Assembly (NCBI RefSeq): GCF_006714895.1
Contig: NZ_VFME01000001.1
Location: 2,418,001-2,482,000, forward strand
Origin: Gramella sp. Hel_I_59
Lineage (GTDB): Bacteria > Bacteroidota > Bacteroidia > Flavobacteriales > Flavobacteriaceae
Direction of reading: 5' to 3'
Length of the DNA stretch: 64,000 nucleotides
Shown here in pieces: positions 46,000 through 55,212 of this stretch. The translations under genes were made by a program, and so were the position numbers. Within the stretch, counting starts at the first letter, position 1. Each line of letters opens with the position of its first letter. Below the pieces are notes generated by a model that saw only the letters and a program-made list of their open reading frames with translations, was not told the origin of the DNA and ran no database searches.

Positions 46000-48978
46000 A
46001 TGAAATTAAAATTTCTGCTTTTGGGAATAGTCCTGAGTGTTAGCTCTGCATATGCCCAGGATTATTTCCCAAAGAACGATGGTGTTAAAACAGAAAACAC
46101 AAATTACACCGTCTTCAAAAATGCCAGGATTCACGTGGATCCAAAGACGACCATTGAAAACGGAATGTTTGCCATTCAGGATGGAAAAATAACTGCTGTT
46201 GGAAAGAATATTTCTATTCCAAAAAACAGTATCGTGGTTGACCTTGCAGGAAAAGAGGTATATCCTTCTTTTATAGACCTTTATTCCAGTTTTGGAATAG
46301 GTAAACCAAAACGCCTGGAAGGTGGAAACGGTCCGCAATATGACGCTAATCGCGAAGGTTTCTACTGGAACGATCATATTCGCCCTGAAACTAACGCCGT
46401 AGCACACTTCAAATATGACGCTGATGAAGCCAAAAAATTGCTGGAAGCTGGATTTGGTGCTGTAAATACTCATGTTCCAGATGGAATTGTACGTGGCTCT
46501 GGAATGCTGGTTGCGTTGACTCCTGAAGTTAGCGAGGGTGACCGAATTCTTGATGACAGATCTGCACAATACCTTTCTTTTGACAAAAGCGTTCTATCAA
46601 GGCAGTCCTACCCTACTTCTCTAATGGGTGCTACTGCACTTATTAGACAAACTTATATCGATGCCGACTGGTATGCGAAAGGGAATGCGAAGAATAAAGA
46701 CCTTGCTCTGGAAGCTTTAAATAACAATAAGAATCTGGTTCAGATTTTTGCTACAGATAATTTACTAAACGAATTTAGAGCAGATAAAGTAGGTGATGAA
46801 TTTGGTATTCAATACGTACTCCTGGGAAGTGGTAAGGAATACCAGCGACTGGACAAAGTAAAAAGCTCCAATGCTACATATATAGTTCCGCTAAAATTCC
46901 CTGCAGCTTTTGATGTGGAAGATCCATATCTTACTAAGCATCTTGGTTTGGAAGAAATGAGGGAATGGAATCAGGCTCCTTCAAATTTAGCTATGTTAGA
47001 AGAACAGAAGATTCCTTTCACGATCACTACACATGATATCGATCCCGCTAAAGACTTCAAGTCTAATTTGATGAAAGCGATGGAATTTGGATTAAGCAAG
47101 GAAGCAGCTTTAGCAGCTCTAACTACTATACCTGCCAGAACACTGGGCCAGGAAGGGAAGATTGGTACGATTAAGGAAGGTGCCTGGGCAAATTTCCTGA
47201 TCACTTCCGGAGACTTTTTTGATAAGGAAACGACCTTATTTGAGAACTGGATCCAGGGAGAAAAGAAAGTGTTAAATAGTATGGATGTTACCGATATTAC
47301 CGGGAAATACGACCTGAAACTGGATGGAAAAACTTATACACTTGCCATCACCGGAGAACCGGCTAAGCCAAATGTAGAAGTAACTTTAGACGAGACTAAA
47401 ATTGGATCAAAATTGAGCATTTCAGAAAACTGGATGAATCTTTTGATCTCTTCTCCAGATACTACTAAGACTGAATTCATCAGATTGGTAGCCAACGTTC
47501 CAACAAATTCTAATAATATTTCAGGTAAGGCAATTCTACCTGATGGCAAGGAAACCCGTTTTCAGGCTACTATGAAAGACGCCAAAGAAGAGGATGAAAA
47601 GAAAGATGATGAGAAAAAAGAAGAGGATAATACCCGTGAGTTAATCGCGGTAACCTATCCAAATGTCGCTTATGGCTTCAAGGAAAGACCAGAGCAGGAA
47701 GATGTTCTTTTCAAAAATGCTACCGTATGGACCAGTGAAGATGAAGGGGTTCTGGAAAACACTGATGTACTTGTAAAAGACGGAAAGATCGTTAAAGTTG
47801 GATCAGACCTCAACGCCGGCAGAGCAAAAGTTATCGATGCAACCGGTAAACATCTTACTGCCGGGATTATTGATGAGCATTCACATATCGCGGCATCAGA
47901 CATTAATGAAGCAGGCCATAATTCTTCTGCTGAAGTGACTATGGAAGATGTAGTTGATCCTACAGATATCAATATTTACCGCAATCTGGCTGGTGGTGTA
48001 ACAACCATTCAGTTATTACATGGTTCTGCAAACCCGATTGGAGGTAGATCTGCGATCCTGAAATTAAAGTGGGGAGCTCCTGCAGATGAATTGATCTTCG
48101 AACAGGCTCCACCGTTTATAAAATTTGCACTTGGTGAAAACGTAAAACAATCAAACTGGAGTGGAAATCGCTTTCCGCAAACAAGAATGGGTGTGGAACA
48201 GGTATTTATAGACTACTTCAGTCGAGCTAAGGCTTATGAAAAAGAGAAGCAGGCTGCAGGAGACAATTTCAGAAAAGATCTTGAAATGGAAACTCTTGTA
48301 GAGATTCTTAATGGCGAACGCTTTATCACTTCCCACTCTTATATCCAAAGTGAGATCAATATGTTGATGAATGTTGCTGAAATGTTCGATTTTAATATCA
48401 ACACTTTCACTCACATCCTTGAGGGTTACAAAGTGGCGGATAAAATGAAAGAACACGGTGTTGGAGCTTCAACGTTCTCAGACTGGTGGGCTTATAAATA
48501 CGAGGTAAACGACGCAATTCCTTATAACGCCGCAATCATGAACGATGTTGGTATCACCGTAGCTATAAATAGTGATGATGCCGAAATGAGTCGCAGACTA
48601 AACCAGGAAGCTGCTAAAAGTGTGAAGTATGGTGGAATGAGCGAAGAAGACGCCTGGAAAATGGTTACGATCAATCCTGCCAAATTACTACATGTAGATA
48701 ATTTAGTTGGAAGTATTAAAACCGGAAAACAGGCAGATCTTGTCCTATGGAATCATCATCCACTTTCTATTTATGCAGTTCCGGAGAAAACAATGGTAGA
48801 AGGAGTTGTTTATTTTGACAAGGATAGAGATTTGGAACTTCGTAAGGAGATTCAGAAAGAAAGAAGCAGTCTTGTAAGCCAGATGCTGAAGGAAAAGAAC
48901 AGTGGAGTTAAAACACAACCAGTGAAAAAGAAAGAAAAGCAGCATGTGCACTGTGATCTTTTAGAAGCTGTAAAATAA
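46000..48978 (+). CDS. Two-module secreted amidohydrolase
   Basis: 992 residues with a signal peptide (SSAYAQ, cleavage near 20). The N-terminal module (about 30-430) has an amidohydrolase-like start (NGMFAIQDGKITAVG) and end but reads FIDLYSSFGIG where HxH should be. A beta insert and a charged KDDEKKEEDN linker follow. The C-terminal module (about 560-970) is complete: His627/His629 in DEHSHIAA, ITSHSY, FTHILEG and Asp in INSDDAEM. It probably hydrolyses amide or cyclic amide substrates in the periplasm. The next gene, 10 bp on, encodes a further module. Confidence 0.86.
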   Translation: MKLKFLLLGIVLSVSSAYAQDYFPKNDGVKTENTNYTVFKNARIHVDPKTTIENGMFAIQDGKITAVGKNISIPKNSIVVDLAGKEVYPSFIDLYSSFGIGKPKRLEGGNGPQYDANREGFYWNDHIRPETNAVAHFKYDADEAKKLLEAGFGAVNTHVPDGIVRGSGMLVALTPEVSEGDRILDDRSAQYLSFDKSVLSRQSYPTSLMGATALIRQTYIDADWYAKGNAKNKDLALEALNNNKNLVQIFATDNLLNEFRADKVGDEFGIQYVLLGSGKEYQRLDKVKSSNATYIVPLKFPAAFDVEDPYLTKHLGLEEMREWNQAPSNLAMLEEQKIPFTITTHDIDPAKDFKSNLMKAMEFGLSKEAALAALTTIPARTLGQEGKIGTIKEGAWANFLITSGDFFDKETTLFENWIQGEKKVLNSMDVTDITGKYDLKLDGKTYTLAITGEPAKPNVEVTLDETKIGSKLSISENWMNLLISSPDTTKTEFIRLVANVPTNSNNISGKAILPDGKETRFQATMKDAKEEDEKKDDEKKEEDNTRELIAVTYPNVAYGFKERPEQEDVLFKNATVWTSEDEGVLENTDVLVKDGKIVKVGSDLNAGRAKVIDATGKHLTAGIIDEHSHIAASDINEAGHNSSAEVTMEDVVDPTDINIYRNLAGGVTTIQLLHGSANPIGGRSAILKLKWGAPADELIFEQAPPFIKFALGENVKQSNWSGNRFPQTRMGVEQVFIDYFSRAKAYEKEKQAAGDNFRKDLEMETLVEILNGERFITSHSYIQSEINMLMNVAEMFDFNINTFTHILEGYKVADKMKEHGVGASTFSDWWAYKYEVNDAIPYNAAIMNDVGITVAINSDDAEMSRRLNQEAAKSVKYGGMSEEDAWKMVTINPAKLLHVDNLVGSIKTGKQADLVLWNHHPLSIYAVPEKTMVEGVVYFDKDRDLELRKEIQKERSSLVSQMLKEKNSGVKTQPVKKKEKQHVHCDLLEAVK

Positions 48979-48988
48979 TATACTGAAG

Positions 48989-50290
48989 ATGAAAAAATTA
49001 AATTTATATATAGGATTGCTGAGCTTACTTTTCTGCGGAAATAGTTTTGCACAGCAAACCCCAGCACCAGAACAGGCTGAAGCGATTAGCATTATTGGTG
49101 CTACCGCTCACATTGGAAATGGGGAAGTGATCGAGAATAGCCTGATCATTCTTGAGGATGGCAGGATCACCGAGATCATTGCCGCAGATCTTACGAAAAG
49201 ACAATATCCAGGTAAACAGATCGATGGTACAGGAAAACATGTGTATCCTGGGATTATTGCTCCAAATACAACGCTTGGATTGGTAGAGATCGCTTCTGTA
49301 AAAGCTACGGAAGATCAGGATGAGATGGGTGACATGCTTCCAAATGTAAGAAGCCTGATCGCCTATAATACAGAAAGTAAGATCGTAGAATCCATGAGAC
49401 CCAACGGTGTACTTCTGGGACAGGTGGTTCCACGAGGCGGATTGATCTCCGGAACATCTTCCATCGTACAATTTGATGCATGGAACTGGGAAGACGCAGC
49501 TGTAAAAGCTGATGATGGTCTGCATATCAACTGGCCCGATTCTTTTAGACGTGGTCGCTGGTGGAGAGGTGAAGACCCAGGACTTAAACCTAATAAAGAC
49601 TATACTGAAGAAATTCAGCAGTTATCAGATTTCTTCGCTTCCTCAAAAGCCTATTTGAATGGTGACAGAGGTGATCAAAACCTACCATTTTTAGCCATGG
49701 ATAAAGTTTTCAGTGGAGATAAAAAGGTATTTATCCACGCTGATGGAGAAAAAGAAATCCTGGATATTATTCAGTTTAAAAAAGAAAATGAGCTTTCATC
49801 GGTTGTCATTGTTGGAGGTTACGACGCGCTTGCAATCGCTTCAGAATTAAAAAATTCAGAGATCCCGGTATTGGTTAACAGACCACACAGCACTCCAGAT
49901 AATGCTTATGAAGATTACGACCAGCCATATAAACTGGCAAAATTACTGCATGATGAAGGAGTTATGGTTGGATTGGAAAGCAGCGGACAAATGGAACGTA
50001 TGAATACCAGAAATCTACCTTTCTATGCTGGAACGGTAGCTGCGTTTGGTATGGACAAAGAAGATGCTCTAAGTCTTATTACTGCCAACAATGCAAAGAT
50101 CCTTGGAATTGATAGTGATTACGGAACTCTCGAAAAAGGAAAATCTGCGACTCTTTTCATTTCTGAAGGTGATGCACTGGACATGCGTACAAATATTCTT
50201 TCTCATGCTTTTATAGACGGAAGGGAACTAAGTCTGGAAACACATCAAACTGAACTTTGGAAACGCTATTCCAAAAAATACAGCGAGTAG
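48989..50290 (+). CDS. Amidohydrolase-like protein lacking the HxH metal motif
   Basis: 433 residues with a signal peptide (GNSFAQ, cleavage near 22). The frame of an imidazolonepropionase-like amidohydrolase is present: HIGNGEVIENSLIILEDGRI at the start and DSDYGTLEKGKSATLFI at the end. The metal-binding HxH site reads PGIIAPNTTLGL. It is most similar in layout to the N-terminal module of the preceding protein and is probably a non-catalytic partner (inference). It lies 10 bp behind that gene. Confidence 0.84.
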   Translation: MKKLNLYIGLLSLLFCGNSFAQQTPAPEQAEAISIIGATAHIGNGEVIENSLIILEDGRITEIIAADLTKRQYPGKQIDGTGKHVYPGIIAPNTTLGLVEIASVKATEDQDEMGDMLPNVRSLIAYNTESKIVESMRPNGVLLGQVVPRGGLISGTSSIVQFDAWNWEDAAVKADDGLHINWPDSFRRGRWWRGEDPGLKPNKDYTEEIQQLSDFFASSKAYLNGDRGDQNLPFLAMDKVFSGDKKVFIHADGEKEILDIIQFKKENELSSVVIVGGYDALAIASELKNSEIPVLVNRPHSTPDNAYEDYDQPYKLAKLLHDEGVMVGLESSGQMERMNTRNLPFYAGTVAAFGMDKEDALSLITANNAKILGIDSDYGTLEKGKSATLFISEGDALDMRTNILSHAFIDGRELSLETHQTELWKRYSKKYSE

Positions 50291-50315
50291 GAATCTAAGT
50301 AACTAAACTAATTTC

Positions 50316-50384
50316 AAAGTTGCCCGAAGGACTGGAATGGAAATGCTGCTAAGCTTCCACTCTACTCTTCGGGCAACTTTTTTT
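50316..50384 (+). terminator. Extended terminator hairpin after the amidohydrolase pair
   Basis: A perfect 14-bp stem AAAGTTGCCCGAAG / CTTCGGGCAACTTT is separated by 37 nt that can partly fold again (GGAA / TTCC), followed by a T run. The length and nested structure are unusual among the terminators here. Confidence 0.8.
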
Positions 50385-50400
50385 ATGCCTAATATCTACT

Positions 50401-50408
50401 TACTTTTG
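50401..50408 (+). promoter_or_regulatory. TAnnTTTG promoter element of the SpoU methyltransferase gene
   Basis: TACTTTTG is an exact match only 5 bp before the ATG at 50414, so the transcript would start at or very near the start codon (nearly leaderless). Confidence 0.55.
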
Positions 50409-50413
50409 TAAAT

Positions 50414-51226
50414 ATGTTGAAAAAGATCACCAGCCTGCAAAACCGGGAAATAAAATGGTTGCTGCAATTACAGGAAAAGTCAAGAAGCAGAAGAAAGGAA
50501 AATGCATTTCTTGTTGAGGGCTTAAGGGAAACAAGTCTTGCCGTAGCGCATCACTATGAACTGCTTCACCTATATTATGTTCCTGAAAAGATAGAATTTC
50601 AGGAGGTCCTTGATCTTGTTAAGAAAGGCGATCAAAATACAGAACAGATCACTGAACTTTCCCAGGAAGTATACGAAAAGATCGCTTATAGAGGTAGTAC
50701 CGAAGGAGTCATCGCCGTTTTTCGTTCCCAAGAAAATAAACTGGAAGATTTAGACTTCAGCTCAACTTCTCCTTTGATATTGGTCGCTGAAGCACCGGAA
50801 AAGCCAGGAAATATTGGTGCAATCCTAAGAACCGCCGATGCTGCTGGAGTGGATGCGGTCATTATTGCAAATCCTAAAACAGATCTCTATAATCCTAATA
50901 TCATCAGAAGTAGCGTAGGTTGTGTTTTCACCAACAAGATAGCCACCGGGGAAACTTCAGAAATCATTGAATTTCTTCGGAATAAGAATATTAATATTTA
51001 TGCGGCAATTTTACAGGCCGCCAGACCTTACCACGAAATTGATTTAAAAGGACCCACGGCAATCGTCGTTGGAACCGAAGCCACAGGGCTTAGCGAAGAA
51101 TGGCGCGAACATTCTCTTCAGAATATCATCATTCCCATGCAGGGTGCTATCGATAGTATGAACGTATCGGTCGCAGCTGGTATTCTCATTTTTGAAGCAC
51201 GAAGACAACGGGGCTTTAATCTTTAA
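50414..51226 (+). CDS. SpoU/TrmH-family RNA methyltransferase
   Basis: 270 residues. A small N-terminal substrate-binding domain (SRSRRKENAFLVEGLRE) is followed by the knotted SPOUT domain with VAEAPEKPGNIGAILRTADA, IVVGTEATGLSEEW and the final IPMQGAIDSMNVSVAAGI motif. The family 2'-O-methylates ribose in rRNA or tRNA using SAM. The target nucleotide is unknown. The M48 gene probably follows directly on the same transcript. Confidence 0.92.
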   Translation: MLKKITSLQNREIKWLLQLQEKSRSRRKENAFLVEGLRETSLAVAHHYELLHLYYVPEKIEFQEVLDLVKKGDQNTEQITELSQEVYEKIAYRGSTEGVIAVFRSQENKLEDLDFSSTSPLILVAEAPEKPGNIGAILRTADAAGVDAVIIANPKTDLYNPNIIRSSVGCVFTNKIATGETSEIIEFLRNKNINIYAAILQAARPYHEIDLKGPTAIVVGTEATGLSEEWREHSLQNIIIPMQGAIDSMNVSVAAGILIFEARRQRGFNL

Positions 51227-51236
51227 ACTTTATAAT

Positions 51237-52475
51237 TTGCAAGCTGAAACTCTTTATTATATCATCCTTGGAGTCGTGATCGCTGATTTTCTTTTCGACA
51301 CCCTCCTTGATACGTTGAATGCCAAACATTTCGATGATCCTATACCCGCGGAACTGACAGATGTGTACGATGATGAGAAGTACGAAAGGTCTCAGCAATA
51401 CAAAAAAGAACGTTTTAAGTTTGGCCTGCTCTCCTCTGGTTTTTCAGTAATTCTTACGATACTCTTTCTGGTTTTCGAAGGCTTTGCCGCGGTAGATGGA
51501 ATTGCACGTGAGTTTTCAAGCAATCCTATTGTGATAGCTCTTATATTCTTCGGGATCATCATCATTGGCAGTGACCTACTTACAACCCCTTTTTCCTGGT
51601 ATAGCACCTTTGTAATTGAAGAAAAATATGGATTTAATAAGACCAGTGTTAAAACATTTGTAATAGATAAATTAAAAGGTCTTTTAATGACCATGATCGT
51701 GGGTGGTGGAATCTTAGCATTGATCATCTGGTTCTATCAAATTGCAGGAGAAGATTTCTGGTGGTATGCATGGATTGTTGTATCTGTTTTCGCGGTTTTC
51801 ATGAATATGTTCTATGCAAAATTGATCGTTCCGCTTTTTAACAAGCAAACTGCTCTGGAATCAGGTAGCTTGAGAACTAAAATTGAGGCTTATGCTGCAA
51901 AAGTAGGATTCCAGCTGGATAATATCTTTGTGATCGACGGCTCCAAACGTTCCACTAAAGCCAATGCTTATTTTTCCGGTTTTGGTTCAGAAAAAAGAAT
52001 TACTCTATATGACACTTTGATCAATGATCTGGATGAAGAAGAGATCGTCGCAGTTCTTGCACACGAGGTTGGTCATTACAAAAAGAAACATATTGTTTTC
52101 AATTTAATTGCTTCAATAGCTACCACTGGATTCACTTTGTGGCTGCTATCCCTGTTCGTAGGTAGTCCCATACTATCTTCAGCATTGAGTGTAAGCGAGC
52201 CAAGTTTTCATATTGGCCTGATTGCCTTCGGAATTTTATATAGTCCAATTTCAGAAGTAACCGGTCTTATGATGAATTACATTTCGAGAAAGTTTGAATA
52301 CCAGGCTGATGATTATGCGAGTAAAACCTACAACGCAAAATACCTGATAAGCAGTTTGAAAAAGTTATCTGGAAATACATTGAGCAACTTAACTCCACAC
52401 AAAACCTATATTTTCGTACATTACTCACACCCGAGTTTACTGCAAAGATTTCAGAATTTGAAGGCAGGTATTTAG
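51237..52475 (+). CDS. M48 family CAAX-type prenyl protease (Ste24-like)
   Basis: 412 residues from a TTG start at 51237 (LQAETLYYI...), which matches the family N-terminus; the ATG at 51192 lies within the upstream gene. The protein is polytopic, with zinc motif HEVGH (His276, Glu277, His280) and the third ligand Glu in FEYQADDYA. Ste24/HtpX-like enzymes cleave at or near the membrane; bacterial members are thought to act in membrane protein quality control. The start is 10 bp behind the methyltransferase stop. Confidence 0.88.
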   Translation: MQAETLYYIILGVVIADFLFDTLLDTLNAKHFDDPIPAELTDVYDDEKYERSQQYKKERFKFGLLSSGFSVILTILFLVFEGFAAVDGIAREFSSNPIVIALIFFGIIIIGSDLLTTPFSWYSTFVIEEKYGFNKTSVKTFVIDKLKGLLMTMIVGGGILALIIWFYQIAGEDFWWYAWIVVSVFAVFMNMFYAKLIVPLFNKQTALESGSLRTKIEAYAAKVGFQLDNIFVIDGSKRSTKANAYFSGFGSEKRITLYDTLINDLDEEEIVAVLAHEVGHYKKKHIVFNLIASIATTGFTLWLLSLFVGSPILSSALSVSEPSFHIGLIAFGILYSPISEVTGLMMNYISRKFEYQADDYASKTYNAKYLISSLKKLSGNTLSNLTPHKTYIFVHYSHPSLLQRFQNLKAGI

Positions 52476-52498
52476 TTGTTTACTTTTTATCTTAATTG

Positions 52499-52506
52499 TA
52501 CTTTTA
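52499..52506 (+). promoter_or_regulatory. Possible promoter element for relA/spoT
   Basis: TACTTTTA is one base off TAnnTTTG and lies only 4 bp before the ATG at 52511. Confidence 0.4.
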
Positions 52507-52510
52507 ACCT

Positions 52511-54721
52511 ATGACCGAGGCTGCGATAGAAAAAGAGAACAAGCAAATTGCTAGGCAATACAAGGAATTGCTGCGTATAAGCTACCAAACCCTTTCCGAC
52601 GATGACAAGAAACTCATTCGAAAGGCATTTGATACTGCGGTAGATGCACATAAAGATCAGCGTAGAAAGTCTGGTGAAGCTTATATTTTCCATCCAATAG
52701 CGGTGGCAAAAATAGTAGCTTCAGAAATTGGGCTGGACGCAACTTCGATCGCTGCTGCACTTTTGCATGATGTGGTGGAAGATACGGAATACACCCTTAC
52801 CAACATCGAAAAAATGTTTGGGGAGACCGTGGCAAAGATCGTCGACGGACTTACCAAAATTTCCAGTCTTAAAAAAGATAAGGATGTTTCGCTACAGGCA
52901 GAAAACTTCCGTAAAATGCTGCTTACGCTCAACGATGATGTTCGCGTTATCATTATCAAGATCGCAGACCGCTTACATAATATGCAAACGATGGATGCCA
53001 TGCGTCCTGATAAGCAGATTAAAATTGCTTCGGAAACCTTATATATTTATGCTCCTCTCGCACACAGGATCGGACTTTACAACATAAAAACAGAACTTGA
53101 AGATCTTGGTTTAAAGTATACAGATCCTGAAGTATACCACGATATCTTAACGAAGATCAAGGAAAGTAAGGAAGATCAGGATATTTATATCAAGGCATTC
53201 AGCCGTGTGATCGAAGATTCTCTGGACAAGGAATCCTTGGACTACAGTATTAAAGGGAGACCAAAGTCCATTTATTCCATTAACCGGAAGATCCAGACTC
53301 AGAATATCAGTTTTGATGAGATCTATGACAAGTTTGCCATCAGAATTATTTATAAAAGTGAACCATCACAGGAGAAATTCCTGGCCTGGAAGATCTATTC
53401 CATAGTAACCGATCACTTCCGTCCCAATCCTACTAGATTAAGAGACTGGATCTCATCTCCTAAATCTACAGGATACGAAGCTCTGCATATTACCGTAATG
53501 GGGCCAAAAGGCAGATGGGTGGAAGTACAGATTCGAAGTGAACGAATGAATGAGATCGCAGAGAAAGGATATGCTGCTCACTATAAATACAAACAGGGAG
53601 ATGACAATAAAGAGGAACGAGGTTTTGAAGAGTGGGTAAGCAGACTTCAGGAAGCACTTGAGAATCCAGATGTGAATGCTGTTGACTTTGTAGAACAATT
53701 CAAACTGAACCTGTATTCAAAAGAAATTTTTGTCTTTACACCTCAGGGAGATCTTAAATCTCTTCCGAAGGGATCAACACCACTGGACTTTGCGTTCAGC
53801 ATTCATACAGAAATTGGATTACGCACTCGAGGTGCTCGTGTAAATAGTAAACTGGTTCCTTTGAGTCACGAATTGAAAAGTGGCGACCAGGTGGAAATTA
53901 TCACTTCAGATAATGCTCAGCCTAATGTGAACTGGCTGGATTATGCTACTACGGCAAGAGCCCGTGCAAAAATCAAATCTTCCTTGAAAGATGAGAAGAA
54001 AGAGATCGCAGAGGAAGGAAAAGCTGTGCTGGCCAGAAAACTAAAAGCACAGAAGATACAGTTCAACGAAAAGTCTATCAACGAACTTGTTGTATTCTTT
54101 AACCTAAAAACGAGCCTTGATCTTTTCTATCGCGTAGGTATTGGAAAGATCGATAATCAGTTGCTTAAGGACTTTGCAAATTCCCGTAGTAATTCCCTGG
54201 TAAGCTATTTCAAAAGTAAAATTAAAAAGCCACAGGTAGCAGCCGATATTAATAAGGACGAGATCACTGCCAAGTATGACCAACTGGTGTTTGGGAAGGA
54301 AGAAGAGAAACTGGATTATAAATTAGCAAATTGCTGTAACCCTATTCCGGGAGATACTGTCTTTGGATTCATTTCTGTAAACGACGGCATCAAGGTTCAT
54401 AAGAAAGATTGTCCAAATGCATTGCAACTACAATCCAATTACGCCTACAGGATCATCCAGGCGAAATGGATTGATAGTTCTCAACAGGACTTCCAGTCGG
54501 TTATCAAACTACAGGGAATTGACAATCTTGGATTGGTAAGTGAGATCACGAAAGAAATCTCAAGTAACCTGGGTGTGAATATGAAAAACCTGAATTTTGA
54601 CAGCTCAGATGGTATTTTCAATGGAAGAATTACGCTGGTGGTGAAGAACAATAATAACCTGAATACGATCATCCAGCGACTGAAAAAAATTAACGGCATA
54701 GACAAGGTAAGCCGTGAATAA
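52511..54721 (+). CDS. Bifunctional (p)ppGpp synthetase/hydrolase RelA/SpoT
   Basis: 736 residues in the standard Rel order. The HD hydrolase has His86-Asp87 in [10 protein letters not shown] and is followed by the synthetase domain at about 235-350 ([12 protein letters not shown], then [16 protein letters not shown] region). TGS lies at about 395-455, a helical domain and a zinc-finger-like NCCNPIPGD follow, and an ACT domain ends the chain at about 660-736. Both catalytic halves look intact, so it probably makes and degrades (p)ppGpp. The fur-like gene starts 23 bp downstream with its own promoter element. Confidence 0.95.
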   Translation: MTEAAIEKENKQIARQYKELLRISYQTLSDDDKKLIRKAFDTAVDAHKDQRRKSGEAYIFHPIAVAKIVASEIGLDATSIAAALLHDVVEDTEYTLTNIEKMFGETVAKIVDGLTKISSLKKDKDVSLQAENFRKMLLTLNDDVRVIIIKIADRLHNMQTMDAMRPDKQIKIASETLYIYAPLAHRIGLYNIKTELEDLGLKYTDPEVYHDILTKIKESKEDQDIYIKAFSRVIEDSLDKESLDYSIKGRPKSIYSINRKIQTQNISFDEIYDKFAIRIIYKSEPSQEKFLAWKIYSIVTDHFRPNPTRLRDWISSPKSTGYEALHITVMGPKGRWVEVQIRSERMNEIAEKGYAAHYKYKQGDDNKEERGFEEWVSRLQEALENPDVNAVDFVEQFKLNLYSKEIFVFTPQGDLKSLPKGSTPLDFAFSIHTEIGLRTRGARVNSKLVPLSHELKSGDQVEIITSDNAQPNVNWLDYATTARARAKIKSSLKDEKKEIAEEGKAVLARKLKAQKIQFNEKSINELVVFFNLKTSLDLFYRVGIGKIDNQLLKDFANSRSNSLVSYFKSKIKKPQVAADINKDEITAKYDQLVFGKEEEKLDYKLANCCNPIPGDTVFGFISVNDGIKVHKKDCPNALQLQSNYAYRIIQAKWIDSSQQDFQSVIKLQGIDNLGLVSEITKEISSNLGVNMKNLNFDSSDGIFNGRITLVVKNNNNLNTIIQRLKKINGIDKVSRE

Positions 54722-54726
54722 ACTTT

Positions 54727-54734
54727 TACCTTTG
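54727..54734 (+). promoter_or_regulatory. TAnnTTTG promoter element of the Fur-family gene
   Basis: TACCTTTG is an exact match 10 bp before the ATG at 54745 and suggests a short leader separate from relA/spoT read-through. Confidence 0.6.
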
Positions 54735-54744
54735 CAAGGCAATT

Positions 54745-55200
54745 ATGAGCAAAAAAGTCGTAAATAAAAACGATCAGGCGGTCGTAAAAAACGTTTTCAC
54801 GAAGTATCTTGAAGACAAGGGACATCGGAAAACACCGGAACGTTTCGCTATTCTTCAGGAGATCTATAATTCTGAAGATCATTTCGATATAGAGTCATTA
54901 TATATAATGATGAAGAACAAGAAATATCGGGTGAGCCGGGCAACACTATACAACACGATCGAACTCCTACTGGAGTGCGGACTGGTTAGAAAACATCAGT
55001 TTGGGCAGAATCAGTCACAATATGAGAAATCCTATTTTGACCGGCAGCACGATCACATTATACTTACAGATACAGGAGAAGTTATCGAATTCTGCGATCC
55101 AAGGATACAAAGTATCAAGCAAACGATCGAAGAAGTTTTTGATATTGAAATCAATAAACACTCCCTGTATTTCTACGGAAACAAAAAATCAACCAACTAA
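54745..55200 (+). CDS. Fur-family transcriptional regulator
   Basis: 151 residues. The winged helix lies at about 15-85 ([19 protein letters not shown] and [20 protein letters not shown]). The dimerisation/metal domain contains [16 protein letters not shown] and a single FCDP. The paired CxxC structural-zinc sites of many Fur/PerR/Zur proteins are missing: only two Cys are present in all. It represses metal or oxidative-stress genes in the family; the metal here is unknown. purA starts 12 bp downstream, so they may share a transcript. Confidence 0.9.
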   Translation: MSKKVVNKNDQAVVKNVFTKYLEDKGHRKTPERFAILQEIYNSEDHFDIESLYIMMKNKKYRVSRATLYNTIELLLECGLVRKHQFGQNQSQYEKSYFDRQHDHIILTDTGEVIEFCDPRIQSIKQTIEEVFDIEINKHSLYFYGNKKSTN

Positions 55201-55212
55201 GTTTAAGAATTC

